This document shows positions 27,988-36,818 of a DNA stretch of 64,000 bases, piece after piece. The DNA comes from Candidatus Xiphinematobacter sp. Idaho Grape (GTDB lineage: Bacteria > Verrucomicrobiota > Verrucomicrobiia > Chthoniobacterales > Xiphinematobacteraceae). Where the stretch lies: NCBI RefSeq assembly GCF_001318295.1, contig NZ_CP012665.1:558001-622000 (forward strand), written 5' to 3'. How positions within the stretch are numbered: position 1 is the stretch's first letter; each line of letters begins with the position of its first letter. Position numbers and translations under genes: made by a program. The notes below the pieces were generated by a model. That model made no database searches. It was given only the letters and a program-made list of their open reading frames with translations, and was not told where the DNA came from.

Positions 27988-28773
27988 ATGAGCTTTTGGC
28001 ACAAGTTTTTGGGATGCACACAAAGTCAAGATAAGCCTAAACCATTTCTTGATCATGTAGAAGACCTACGTCGCATGCTAATTAAAATGGCAGTAACATT
28101 AATCACCATGACCTTGACTTGTTTTGCCTTTCGTACGGATCTAGCGAGGCTGTTACAGCTTCCCCTCGCAGTAGCAGATCCTTACCAAGCAGCTCATCTA
28201 CAGTCCCTTGGAGTAGCAGACTCGATGGTGATCTCTTGCCAAATATCCTTCTATACGGGCTTAACGCTTTCCCTTCCTTTCCTGATTTTCTTCTTGGGAG
28301 AATTTATCCTTCCAGCCCTTACCCAACGTGAAAAGCAACTTTTGCTTCCCACTGGTGTGTTTTGTACACTCCTTTTTCTAGCAGGAACCACCTTTGCGTA
28401 TTTTGTACTGCTTCCTGTAGCGCTAGCATTTTTCTCTCTGGATGCCCGTTCCATGCAGTGGCGCCCTACCTGGACGGTCCGCGAATACTACACGTTCGCG
28501 ACGCAATTTATTATCGCTTTCGGACTAGCTTTTGAGTTACCCCTCGGTACGTTTCTTGCCGTCAGACTAGGACTGTTAGACGTCGATTTTCTGAAGAAAA
28601 AGCGGGCATTTGCTTTTGTTATCATTCTTGTCTTAGCTGCCGCTATTACTCCGACGTCTGATTTATTTACTCTCTTTCTCATGGCAATACCAATGTATGG
28701 ACTCTACGAGATGTGTATCTGGCTAGCGCCTCTTGTGAAGAGGGGGGGAACTCAAGAGACTAACTCAATCTAA
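27988..28773 (+). CDS. tatC: Sec-independent translocase subunit TatC
   Basis: Polytopic receptor of the twin-arginine export system that recognises signal peptides of folded proteins. From the ATG at 27988 (preceded by GAGAAAG) it has 261 residues; ATGs at 27952 and 27958 are alternatives. The diagnostic F.DHVEDLRRML stretch is near 20-30, followed by six membrane helices. A conserved glutamate-containing loop (FELPLG near 191-196) and the AAAITPTSD segment (about 224-232) lie before the last helix. tatA and tatB are not adjacent. Downstream is the convergent agmatine deiminase. Confidence 0.93.
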   Translation: MSFWHKFLGCTQSQDKPKPFLDHVEDLRRMLIKMAVTLITMTLTCFAFRTDLARLLQLPLAVADPYQAAHLQSLGVADSMVISCQISFYTGLTLSLPFLIFFLGEFILPALTQREKQLLLPTGVFCTLLFLAGTTFAYFVLLPVALAFFSLDARSMQWRPTWTVREYYTFATQFIIAFGLAFELPLGTFLAVRLGLLDVDFLKKKRAFAFVIILVLAAAITPTSDLFTLFLMAIPMYGLYEMCIWLAPLVKRGGTQETNSI

Positions 28774-28812
28774 AGGAAGGGGGATGACAGGATAACTACA
28801 CCGTAAAAGGGA

Positions 28813-29934
28813 TTATGGACTTCTACGGCCCATCAATCTACGCTCATCCGGGAGCTTTTCGGAAGTTGGTTGTTGCTGAGTTAGGCAGTGAAGGGCGCCA
28901 AGACCCCAGATAAGCTTACAGCAATTAATAGGTACCACTTTACGAGAAGGAAACATCTCCTGAAGAACAAAGAGCGCCTGGCTATCGTGAATGTCTGCAA
29001 AGGTAGGAAGGAGAATGATCTCGTTCCCAATGAAGAAGTTAGCGTAACTAACGGGCAATCGTTCTCCCATTGCCAAGAATGGCCCTGGCATAGGTAGTGT
29101 GATAACGTTGAGGCAGCGGTCATTACTTAATTTTGTTTCTTGGATCCTTCGTAGATTCTCTTGGAGAGGTTTAAAATTTGGATCCTTTTCATTCCTTTCG
29201 ATGACGGTAAGAACAGTGTCCTCTGCAACAAAGCGTGCTATGTTGTCTACGTGTCCGTCCGTATCATCACCTGCAATTCCTTCACCTAGCCAGAGAACTT
29301 TGCTAACGCTTAGAGAACTCCGCAGGGCTTCTTCGATCTTAGATCGGGTCCAGCCGGGATTTCGGTGAGAGTCAAGGAGGCAACTTTCAGTAGTGAGTAA
29401 TGCACCCGCGCCGTTGGTATCTATTGAGCCTCCCTCCAGTATCAAATCCGGACGGCCAAATATTGGAAGGTTAAGCTCCTCGCTCACACGGACTGGAACG
29501 GAATTGTCTGCATCGTAGGGTGGATATTTCCCTCCCCAGGCGTTATAGCCGAAGTTTACCACAGCAAGCTGTGGAGACCTGTTTCTTCGGACGAAGATAG
29601 GTCCATAGTCACGGCACCAGGGTTCATTAGTAGGGATATGAAAAAATTCTACCCGTTCTGGAGGCACAGTGCTGTTGAGTAAAGAACGGATCTGCTTCTC
29701 CTGTTCCAATTCTGAGACGTTAATTCGGACAACCTCCGAAGTCGAAAGAACCTCCACCATCTGCACAAAGGTAGGGAGTATCTCCCTGTAACAGGTAGCA
29801 AAGCTAGAGCCCTTTGGGTGTGGCCAAGAGACCCATGTTGCTTCATGGAGTTCCCATTCCGCCGGCATACGGTATCCAAGCCTAGCTGGAGTCTCCGTGC
29901 TAATTTCAGCCGTATTGTTCCTTGGCAAACGCAT
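28813..29934 (-). CDS. aguA: Agmatine deiminase
   Basis: Hydrolyses agmatine to N-carbamoylputrescine in putrescine synthesis; peptidyl-arginine-deiminase-like fold. 373 residues. Features are RMPAEWELHEATWVSWPH at about 22-39, the PWCRDYGP segment near 105-112, LEGGSIDTNG near 165-174, the catalytic His in DDTDGHVDN (about 222-230), and the nucleophile Cys350 in GALHCLTQQQP. The usual partner N-carbamoylputrescine amidase is not adjacent. The gene is divergent from miaB with about 110 bp between. Family confidence is high; the physiological role is inferred. Confidence 0.93.
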   Translation of the reverse strand: MRLPRNNTAEISTETPARLGYRMPAEWELHEATWVSWPHPKGSSFATCYREILPTFVQMVEVLSTSEVVRINVSELEQEKQIRSLLNSTVPPERVEFFHIPTNEPWCRDYGPIFVRRNRSPQLAVVNFGYNAWGGKYPPYDADNSVPVRVSEELNLPIFGRPDLILEGGSIDTNGAGALLTTESCLLDSHRNPGWTRSKIEEALRSSLSVSKVLWLGEGIAGDDTDGHVDNIARFVAEDTVLTVIERNEKDPNFKPLQENLRRIQETKLSNDRCLNVITLPMPGPFLAMGERLPVSYANFFIGNEIILLPTFADIHDSQALFVLQEMFPSRKVVPINCCKLIWGLGALHCLTQQQPTSEKLPDERRLMGRRSP

Positions 29935-30043
29935 TTTGCGAGGTCTGTTCTTTCTCCTAGGTCTGTTCTTCTCCTATCAGGAATATAGAAGGATAAGTAG
30001 CTAGAGTTTTTTGTACAATCTACATATATTGTGGTCTCTTTCT

Positions 30044-31411
30044 ATGCCGAACTTTTACATAAAGACATATGGCTGCCAAATGAATGAACAGGACTCTAGA
30101 CAGGTCTCCAAAATGCTTGTAGACCGTGGTTACTGTTTGGTGGAGAATGAAGAAGAGGCGGACGTTATTTTACTTAATACATGTAGCGTGCGAGAGATGG
30201 CTGAGCAAAAAGCCATTGGAAAAATGGGAATGTTGCGCAAACTTCGCTACGATCGCCCGCGTTTGATACTTGGCTACTTAGGGTGTATGGCTCAAATCCG
30301 TGGCGACGGGTTGCTAAATATCTCTCCCCACGTAGATCTTGTGGTAGGTACGCGGAAAATTCATCGGGTAGCTGAATATGTAGACGCAATCTTCCGCCGT
30401 TCTCAGCAGGCACGGATGGATGACGAACGTTTGCCTATTGTAGAAGTGGGTGAGGAACAGGATGCTTCCACAAACTCCTTGAATCGTGCTCACACTTCCA
30501 AGGAGAGTCGAGCAACGGCTTTTGTGTCCATTATGCAAGGGTGTAACATGCACTGCGCATTTTGTATTGTGCCACAGACTCGTGGTTCCGAGAGGTCGCG
30601 CTCCATGGAAGAGATCGTGGAGGAGGTGCAAATGCTAGTAGATGAAGGAGTATTAGAGGTCATTCTACTTGGTCAGATTGTCAATTTTTATGGGCGTCAC
30701 TCTTTTAAAAAGGTGGACAACAAAAGCCCTTTCGTACAGTTGATTGAACGAATTCACCGAATAAAGGGGCTGGAGAGAATTCGGTTTATCTCTCCCCATC
30801 CCATAGGATTTCAGCAGGATTTGATTGACTGCTTTGCGAGGCTGCCAAAACTTATGGAACACGTCCACCTACCACTTCAATCGGGATCAGACCGTATCCT
30901 TAGATCAATGCGCCGAGGTTATACTGTATCCACCTATCTTAGACTTGTGGAGAAATTGCGAGCCGCTAGGCCTGATCTTGCTATCAGCACCGATATTATC
31001 GTAGGCTTCCCGGGAGAAACGGAAGAAGACCACCTGGCTACAAAGGAAGTCTACCGAACTGCCGGTTTTGACCATGCGTTTATCTTTCGTTATTCCCCTC
31101 GGCGAGCAACTCGGGCCTCTGCTATGGAACAGCAGGTTACCGAGGAAGCCAAGGAGGCTCGTAATCAAGATTTACTCCATCTTCTCCGTGTCACCAGCGC
31201 AAGGAAGCTTTCAGCCTGTGTTGGGACTCGTATGGAAATTCTTTGCGAAGGTCCTAGCAAGACCAACCCAAGCCGGTTTAGTGGTCGAACTCGGACTAAT
31301 CAACTAGTCGTCTTTGACGGTTCAAATCGTCATGTAGGTCAAATCTTTGATGTACTCATTACTGGCTCCTCTGCCAGCACGCTCTATGGTGATCCGGCGT
31401 TATCCTTATGA
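30044..31411 (+). CDS. miaB: tRNA-2-methylthio-N6-dimethylallyladenosine synthase
   Basis: Radical-SAM methylthiotransferase that adds the 2-methylthio group to isopentenyladenosine at tRNA position 37. I use the ATG at 30044 (455 residues) because the family begins right before FYIKTYGCQMNE. Auxiliary [4Fe-4S] ligands are Cys11, Cys47 and Cys81. The radical-SAM cluster is Cys167, Cys171 and Cys174 in GCNMHCAFCIVP. The C-terminal portion contains a TRAM domain. MiaA is not adjacent. The frame is also open 11 codons upstream. Confidence 0.94.
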   Translation: MPNFYIKTYGCQMNEQDSRQVSKMLVDRGYCLVENEEEADVILLNTCSVREMAEQKAIGKMGMLRKLRYDRPRLILGYLGCMAQIRGDGLLNISPHVDLVVGTRKIHRVAEYVDAIFRRSQQARMDDERLPIVEVGEEQDASTNSLNRAHTSKESRATAFVSIMQGCNMHCAFCIVPQTRGSERSRSMEEIVEEVQMLVDEGVLEVILLGQIVNFYGRHSFKKVDNKSPFVQLIERIHRIKGLERIRFISPHPIGFQQDLIDCFARLPKLMEHVHLPLQSGSDRILRSMRRGYTVSTYLRLVEKLRAARPDLAISTDIIVGFPGETEEDHLATKEVYRTAGFDHAFIFRYSPRRATRASAMEQQVTEEAKEARNQDLLHLLRVTSARKLSACVGTRMEILCEGPSKTNPSRFSGRTRTNQLVVFDGSNRHVGQIFDVLITGSSASTLYGDPALSL

Positions 31412-31630
31412 CGGTTTCCTAGACGGGGGATGCTTTTTTCCTTCCCCTAGCGAAAATGTAGATAATTACCGTGCAAAAGAGCGTATTTTCCATTTGTTCT
31501 TGGTTCCTATTGGCACAAAAAAACCTAGACAATCTGTCTCAGACAGTCTTGCCGTATCTCCTCAACCCGCTGCTCCTATGTCTTGTTCTTAGGCGCAAAC
31601 TAAAAAAGCGCGAAATAAATCCCTAGTAAA

Positions 31631-32260
31631 GTGCCCTATGTTCGTCCAGCACATGCCGGCATTCTCTTTGTCGTCTCTGCTCCGTCTGGGGCAGGAAAAA
31701 GCACGTTGTGTGCTAATTTACGGCAGGAGGGTGATTTTATCTATGCTGCCTCCTGTACAACTCGGCCGCCACGCCCTGGAGAAATTAGTGGAGAGGATTA
31801 TCATTTCTTAAGTGAAGAGGCGTTCCGATCTCACTTAGTGCAGGGAGAATTCTTAGAACATGCTGAAGTCCACGGGCAAAAATATGGTACCCTGAAGAGC
31901 ACCATAATTGATCATCTTCAAAAGGGAGTGGACGTCCTTATAGACATCGACACCCAAGGAGCAGCTTCCATTCGCTCTTGTAGGGATCTCTTCATCTTGC
32001 AAGCCCTAGCGGATGTATTTATCATGCCACCCAACCTTGAAGAGCTCAGGCGCAGGCTAGTGCGTCGTGGAACGGAGACTGAAGAACAAATTAGAAAGCG
32101 GCTTGCCACCGCCAAACGGGAAATGTGCAGATGGAAGGAGTACAAGTATACAATTGTTAGTAGTTCTATGGAGGAAGACATTGCCAAGTTCCGCGCCGTT
32201 ATCCGAGCTGAGCAATATTTGAGCCGAAGACTCCTTTTAGAAATGGAAGCACTGCCATGA
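31631..32260 (+). CDS. gmk: Guanylate kinase
   Basis: Phosphorylates GMP to GDP. 209 residues beginning at a GTG. The P-loop is SAPSGAGKST at 16-25; the GMP-binding segment TTRPPRPGE.SG.DYHF is near 43-59, and the lid and DIDTQGA are at about 97-105. It heads a tight same-strand series: coaC starts inside its stop codon. The 219 bp upstream to miaB contain nothing I recognise; a YicC-type gene, common before gmk elsewhere, is not present. Confidence 0.94.
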   Translation: MPYVRPAHAGILFVVSAPSGAGKSTLCANLRQEGDFIYAASCTTRPPRPGEISGEDYHFLSEEAFRSHLVQGEFLEHAEVHGQKYGTLKSTIIDHLQKGVDVLIDIDTQGAASIRSCRDLFILQALADVFIMPPNLEELRRRLVRRGTETEEQIRKRLATAKREMCRWKEYKYTIVSSSMEEDIAKFRAVIRAEQYLSRRLLLEMEALP

Positions 32261-32865
32261 AGACAATTATTCTCGGTGTCTGTGGTTCAATTGCGGCCTA
32301 TAGGTCAGCAGACCTTGCTGGCTCTCTAGTGAAGCTTAGATACGCAGTGCGTGTCGTTTTAACACAGTCAGCTGCTAGATTCGTTACGCCGCTTACCCTG
32401 CATACTCTCTCTAGAAACCCAGTCTTAACAGATATGTTTGAAGAAGAGAGCAGTTGGCATCCAAGACATATTGCCCTTGCAGACTCTGCAAGCCTTCTGC
32501 TCGTGGCACCAGCTACTGCTAATATCATTGCAAAATTGGCCATAGGCCTTGCTGATGATGCACTCTCCTCGTTAGCTCTGGTATGCCGTGCTCCTATGCT
32601 ACTCGCTCCGGCGATGAATGGAAAAATGTGGAAGCATCCTGCAACTATGGCCAATGTCGCACTTCTTGCCAAACGAGGAATAGAATTTGTTGGGCCCAGG
32701 AGCGGCATGCTCGCTTGTGGGTACGAAGGGATTGGGAAACTTTGGCCGGTAGAAGAAATTACTGCACGTGTCCACCAGATTCTTTCCTCAGCTGGAGAGG
32801 GAAACCTAGACCGAGAGCGTAGGGGATTTGCCTCACAAATGCATCCTTCCGCGGAAGAATTTTGA
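32257..32865 (+). CDS. coaC: Phosphopantothenoylcysteine decarboxylase (flavoprotein, CoaC part only)
   Basis: FMN-dependent decarboxylation of phosphopantothenoylcysteine in coenzyme A synthesis. 202 residues, corresponding only to the N-terminal flavoprotein half of the bifunctional CoaBC. It has the flavin-binding GVCGSIAAYRSADL start (8-21), the active-site region WHPRHIALADS, VAPATAN, the PAMNGKMW motif, and the LACGYEGIGKL substrate-recognition clamp. The CoaB ligase half is absent in this gene and must be encoded separately. It overlaps gmk by 4 bp. Confidence 0.9.
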   Translation: MKTIILGVCGSIAAYRSADLAGSLVKLRYAVRVVLTQSAARFVTPLTLHTLSRNPVLTDMFEEESSWHPRHIALADSASLLLVAPATANIIAKLAIGLADDALSSLALVCRAPMLLAPAMNGKMWKHPATMANVALLAKRGIEFVGPRSGMLACGYEGIGKLWPVEEITARVHQILSSAGEGNLDRERRGFASQMHPSAEEF

Positions 32866-32974
32866 GGATTCTGGCGATCTTCTTCTACTATTTCACCAGT
32901 CTTTGCTTACAGGGACTGGTGTTTCTAGTGCAAAAGGCTTTCCTACACGCGTTTACACACATTACCTAGACTGC

Positions 32975-33718
32975 ATGCAAACCTTTCTTCAAAGTGCCTG
33001 TGAAGCGGTGCTGAAAACCGGCGGTTTTCTGCGCTCTCATTTTGGAAAAGAATTACACGTGGATACCCGAGAGGCACATGATATCAAATTGGAGCTTGAT
33101 AGACGTTCGCAAAAACTCATAGAAGAAATCCTCCTGGGATATCATCCCGACCACACTATCTATGGGGAGGAGGGGATAGTAGAGGGTAGTTCTGCTTATC
33201 AGTGGATCGTGGATCCTATTGATGGGACTTCAAATTTCTTCTGGGGAATCCCACATTTTTCCATTTCTATTGCCCTACGCTACAGGGGACAAGTCCTGGT
33301 CGGTGTCATTTATGATCCCATACGGAATGAACTTTGGGCAGTGGAGCAAGGAGCTACTCCTACTCTTAACGGAGTACAGATTTTCGTAAGTAGACGTAAA
33401 ACGCTAGCTGATGCGGTAATCTCTGTAGGAATCTCCAAGTCTCTTGAATCCATTCAGTCCGGTCTCACTTTGTTTCAGAGAATGGTTCGTGTAGTAAACA
33501 AATGCCGAATTATGGGAAGTGCTGCCTTGGATATGGCCTACGTAGCCTGTGGTCGCCTAGATGTCTATATTGAAAGCCAGATCAATCTATGGGATATAGC
33601 GGCTGGTATGGCTCTTGTTGAGGAAGCAGGGGGCAAAGTAGAGCTTAGTCCTCATCCAGTAAAGCTTGGTAAATATTCGATTGTTGCCACCAACGGGAAT
33701 ATTCGTCTTAGCCTATGA
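32975..33718 (+). CDS. Inositol monophosphatase family protein
   Basis: Mg-dependent, Li-sensitive phosphatase fold; members include inositol-1-phosphatase SuhB, CysQ and histidinol-phosphatases. I start at the ATG at 32975 (247 residues), which places the family's N-terminal helix correctly; the frame is open 49 codons upstream into the coaC end. Metal ligands are Glu65/Glu66 in YGEEG, Asp80 and Asp83 in WIVDPIDGTSNF, and a distal Asp in the WDIAAG motif near 206. Downstream, ispF begins inside its stop. Substrate is not determined. Confidence 0.88.
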   Translation: MQTFLQSACEAVLKTGGFLRSHFGKELHVDTREAHDIKLELDRRSQKLIEEILLGYHPDHTIYGEEGIVEGSSAYQWIVDPIDGTSNFFWGIPHFSISIALRYRGQVLVGVIYDPIRNELWAVEQGATPTLNGVQIFVSRRKTLADAVISVGISKSLESIQSGLTLFQRMVRVVNKCRIMGSAALDMAYVACGRLDVYIESQINLWDIAAGMALVEEAGGKVELSPHPVKLGKYSIVATNGNIRLSL

Positions 33719-34260
33719 GGAACACTTTGGTGGGCATAGGATATGACGTTCATCCCTTTAAGAAAGGGTGCCCTCTGATTCTGGGAGGCATCTGTATAGA
33801 GTCTCAGCTGGGTGGGCTAGAGGGTCATTCCGATGCGGATGTATTGGCGCATGCACTTGCGGACGCCCTGTTGGGTGCGGCTGGAAAACCGGACATTGGT
33901 TGCCTTTTCCCAAATACGGACGAATCCGTCCGCGGAATAAGTGGTTTGGCGATTTTGCATAGGGTCAGCATGCTCTTACACGCAGCAGGGTTAAGCATAT
34001 GCAATATAGATTGCACTGTAATTGCTGAGGCGCCTAAAGTTTTACCTCACTCATATGCAATGAAGGAAAAACTTGCTGGAGCTCTTGATATAAAGCCTCT
34101 CCGCGTCGGGATTAAGGCTACTACCAATGAGGGAATGGGGTTTCTCGGGAGAAAAGAGGGTATAGCTGTGCTTGCCATTGCAAACTTGGTTTCAGCAGTT
34201 CATGAAGAACTGCTACGTCCACCTCCTGAAATGTCAGAGTATGAGGAGGATAAATGTTAA
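33715..34260 (+). CDS. ispF: 2-C-methyl-D-erythritol 2,4-cyclodiphosphate synthase
   Basis: Forms the cyclic diphosphate in the MEP isoprenoid pathway. 181 residues; the typical length is about 158, and the surplus is a hydrophilic C-terminal tail from about 162. Visible features are the GIGYDVHPF start with zinc ligands Asp11 and His13, GHSDADVLAHALADALLGA near 38-56, PDIG.LFP..D, and the NIDCTVIAEAPK segment. It overlaps the upstream IMPase by 4 bp and cysS by 7 bp, so it is probably part of the gmk-coaC-IMPase-ispF-cysS transcript. Confidence 0.94.
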   Translation: MRNTLVGIGYDVHPFKKGCPLILGGICIESQLGGLEGHSDADVLAHALADALLGAAGKPDIGCLFPNTDESVRGISGLAILHRVSMLLHAAGLSICNIDCTVIAEAPKVLPHSYAMKEKLAGALDIKPLRVGIKATTNEGMGFLGRKEGIAVLAIANLVSAVHEELLRPPPEMSEYEEDKC

Positions 34261-35669
34261 GCTTTTTCAACACCCTCACCCGCAGGGTGGAAGAGTTCTC
34301 CCCCTTAGACCCTGAGGGGCAAACCGTTCTGCTCTATACCTGCGGTCCAACAGTATATAGCCTGGCTCATATTGGAAATTTTCGCGCCTATATTTTTGAG
34401 GACCTTCTACAGCGCCATCTAGAATTTCGCGGGTTTAACGTGCGGCGCGTGATGAACTTAACGGATGTAGAGGACAAAACTATTCGTGGCTGTTGCGAGG
34501 CAGGCATCCCTCTTGCAGATTTTACTCGTCCTTTTAAGGAGGCATTTTTCCAGGATTTAAGTACGCTCCGTATAAAGAAGGCTGAATCCTATCCAGAAGC
34601 GAGTGCACCTGTTCATATCGGACGTATGATTGAAATGATCGCCACTCTCATTAGTAAAGGCCATGCGTATCAAGCTAGGGACAGTTCCGTATATTTCCGT
34701 TTATCGACATTTCCTGCCTATGGGCAGCTTGCTCATTTTCATCTCAATGAGCTGCGGCCTTCCGGGCGCATAAAGAGCGATGAATATGGGAAAGAAAGTG
34801 TAGGAGATTTCGCTCTTTGGAAGGCATGGGATGAGAAGGATAAAGCCGTTGGTTGGGAAAGTCCATGGGGGAAGGGGCGACCCGGATGGCACATTGAATG
34901 TAGTGCTATGGCTACAGGTACTCTTGGACCAAGCATCGACATCCATTGTGGTGGAGAAGATAACATTTTTCCCCATCACGAGGCAGAAATTGCTCAGTCA
35001 GAGTGTGCGACTGGAAGACCCTTTGTTAGACTATGGATGCATTGCCGACACCTCCTAGTCAACGGACAAAAAATGTCTAAATCTAAGGGTAATTTCCTAA
35101 CCCTTCGCGATCTTCTCCATCAAGGATGGACAGGAAGAGAAGTTCGGTATGTACTTGCCAGTACTCGCTATAGAGAGCCTCTGAATTTTACCTTTGAGAG
35201 CCTATTAGGGGCTAGAAGCGCTCTGCAGCGTTTGGATGAATGGACCAAGCGCTTGCACAGCAGAACCAGTAGAGTTTCATTGCAGCCTATAGCACCTCCA
35301 CAACTGGATACTGCGGCATTTGGAAGAGCATTGGACAACGATCTTAACACTTCGGCCGCACTGGGTAACGTCTTTGAGATTGTACGAGATTCCAACCGCC
35401 TCTTAGACCAAGAGAAACTCTCACCGTCCAATATTACTTTTTTAAATAGCTGGATTAGGCAAGTGCATTCCGTGTTCCATCTAGAGCTAAATTACCGGCG
35501 GCCAGACCTGCCTAGAAAGGTAAGTTCTCTTCTTTTCCAAAGAGAACAGGCGCGAGCTAAGAAACAGTGGGGCACCAGCGATAGTTTACGTGAGGAAATT
35601 CTCGCTTTGGGATGGAAGATAAAAGACACTAGGGGAGGCCAGGAGGTAAGTGGTAATTCGTTGAATTAG
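34254..35669 (+). CDS. cysS: Cysteinyl-tRNA synthetase
   Basis: Class I aminoacyl-tRNA synthetase, 471 residues. The first zinc ligand is Cys30 in YTCGPTVY; the HIGH-like motif is AHIGN at 38-42. GWHIECSAM and FPHHEAEIAQSE supply the other zinc ligands, and KMSKSKGNF lies near 272. The DALR-type helical domain follows. The start codon is inside ispF. The neighbour order ispF-cysS is common in bacteria. Confidence 0.96.
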   Translation: MLSFFNTLTRRVEEFSPLDPEGQTVLLYTCGPTVYSLAHIGNFRAYIFEDLLQRHLEFRGFNVRRVMNLTDVEDKTIRGCCEAGIPLADFTRPFKEAFFQDLSTLRIKKAESYPEASAPVHIGRMIEMIATLISKGHAYQARDSSVYFRLSTFPAYGQLAHFHLNELRPSGRIKSDEYGKESVGDFALWKAWDEKDKAVGWESPWGKGRPGWHIECSAMATGTLGPSIDIHCGGEDNIFPHHEAEIAQSECATGRPFVRLWMHCRHLLVNGQKMSKSKGNFLTLRDLLHQGWTGREVRYVLASTRYREPLNFTFESLLGARSALQRLDEWTKRLHSRTSRVSLQPIAPPQLDTAAFGRALDNDLNTSAALGNVFEIVRDSNRLLDQEKLSPSNITFLNSWIRQVHSVFHLELNYRRPDLPRKVSSLLFQREQARAKKQWGTSDSLREEILALGWKIKDTRGGQEVSGNSLN

Positions 35670-35707
35670 GTTGCGAAAAAGCTTTTCGGCTGGCTTTTAC
35701 ATTTTCC

Positions 35708-36397
35708 ATGTTTCGTCCAGAAGACTACTTCGACCTGGTGCATACTGAGCACGCAACTCTTTTTGAAAAAGTCGAGAACGTCTGGGAGGTGCTATCTGGA
35801 ATTGGAACTTATCTCCAACTTAACCTCCGGTCTAGTATCGAAGGAAAGCTAATGGGGGAGCCACTTATTGGGAAAAGGGCTCGTATAGGGAGGGGAACAC
35901 TTGTCGAAGACGGGGTAATGATCAAGGGCCCAGCATGGATTGGAGAGCACTGCCAGATTCGCCACGGATGCTATATCCGGGAAAATGTAATCGTTGGCAA
36001 TGGGGTAGTCCTAGGCAATTCCTGCGAATTGAAGAACTGCCTAATTTTTGATGGCGTGCGGTTACCGCATTTCAATTATGTGGGAGATTCTATTCTGGGA
36101 TACAAGGCTCACTTGGGTGCAGGAGCCATCCTTTCCAACGTCAAATTAAGCCCGGGTGAAATTTGGGTTGTGGGCCCACATGGGAAAGTCGCAACGGGAT
36201 TAAGAAAGTTTGGTGCTATACTGGGTGACTATGTCAAGGTGGGCTGTAATTCCATCTTAAATCCAGGGTCTCTTGTTGGTCGGTATGCTGTGCTCTACCC
36301 GGGCTGTCAATGGCGTGGAGTCTTACCCGCTCACTCCATCGTTAAATTACGGCAGTTACCACTGGAAATCCTTTCTAGAAAGACTACTAGCCCCTAA
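35708..36397 (+). CDS. Left-handed beta-helix (hexapeptide) acyl/nucleotidyl-transferase-like protein
   Basis: 229 residues built from hexapeptide turns ([IV]G..[AV].[IV]) from about residue 50 to 215, as in GlmU C-terminal or UDP-sugar acyltransferase domains. A short N-terminal helical part (EDYFDLVHTEHATLF) precedes it. There is no nucleotidyltransferase N-terminal domain, so it is not full GlmU. It resembles stand-alone GlmU-C-like proteins that acetylate or bind amino sugars, but the reaction cannot be stated. It is 38 bp after cysS on the same strand. Confidence 0.7.
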   Translation: MFRPEDYFDLVHTEHATLFEKVENVWEVLSGIGTYLQLNLRSSIEGKLMGEPLIGKRARIGRGTLVEDGVMIKGPAWIGEHCQIRHGCYIRENVIVGNGVVLGNSCELKNCLIFDGVRLPHFNYVGDSILGYKAHLGAGAILSNVKLSPGEIWVVGPHGKVATGLRKFGAILGDYVKVGCNSILNPGSLVGRYAVLYPGCQWRGVLPAHSIVKLRQLPLEILSRKTTSP

Positions 36398-36818
36398 CAA
36401 ACAGAATAGCCCTCCCAATTCCTCTCTCTGTCTGCGTCGTGGACTTCTCAATCCTAATGGGGAGCGAGCGCAAAAAGCAGATATGGGCTTTTGGCAGATC
36501 ACTCGATGCAGAAGCGCTCGCTTAAAAGAGGTTTCTCCTATACCTTGGCGGGAAAGAGCATGGGGCCTCTATCCGGCTAGCCCCATGTGCGTGACACCGA
36601 AGATAAGATCCCCGATATTATCGGTAAACGCGTTTACGAGAAAAAGGATACCACAAAAATATAAGCTCCAGCCGGGTCAAGCTTATATAGGGTCTACATT
36701 ACAACGAGGCACTTCCCTACAAAAGAAGCGAGGGGCGTTCATAGACCTCGTATCAAAAAGAGGTCTGTCCTCCAGAGTATTCACCGTAACCGAAAAAGCT
36801 ACAGACCAGGAGACAATG
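36398..36818. other. Spacer between hexapeptide gene and sufD
   Basis: A 421-bp gap between two convergent genes. On the plus strand one frame stays open from inside the hexapeptide gene (ATG at 36273) to 36875, about 159 codons past that gene's end and 57 bp into sufD. Its composition is rich in Arg, Lys, Ser and Pro, and I recognise no family. I do not call it a gene, but it is longer than expected by chance. No terminator or RNA fold stood out. Confidence 0.4.
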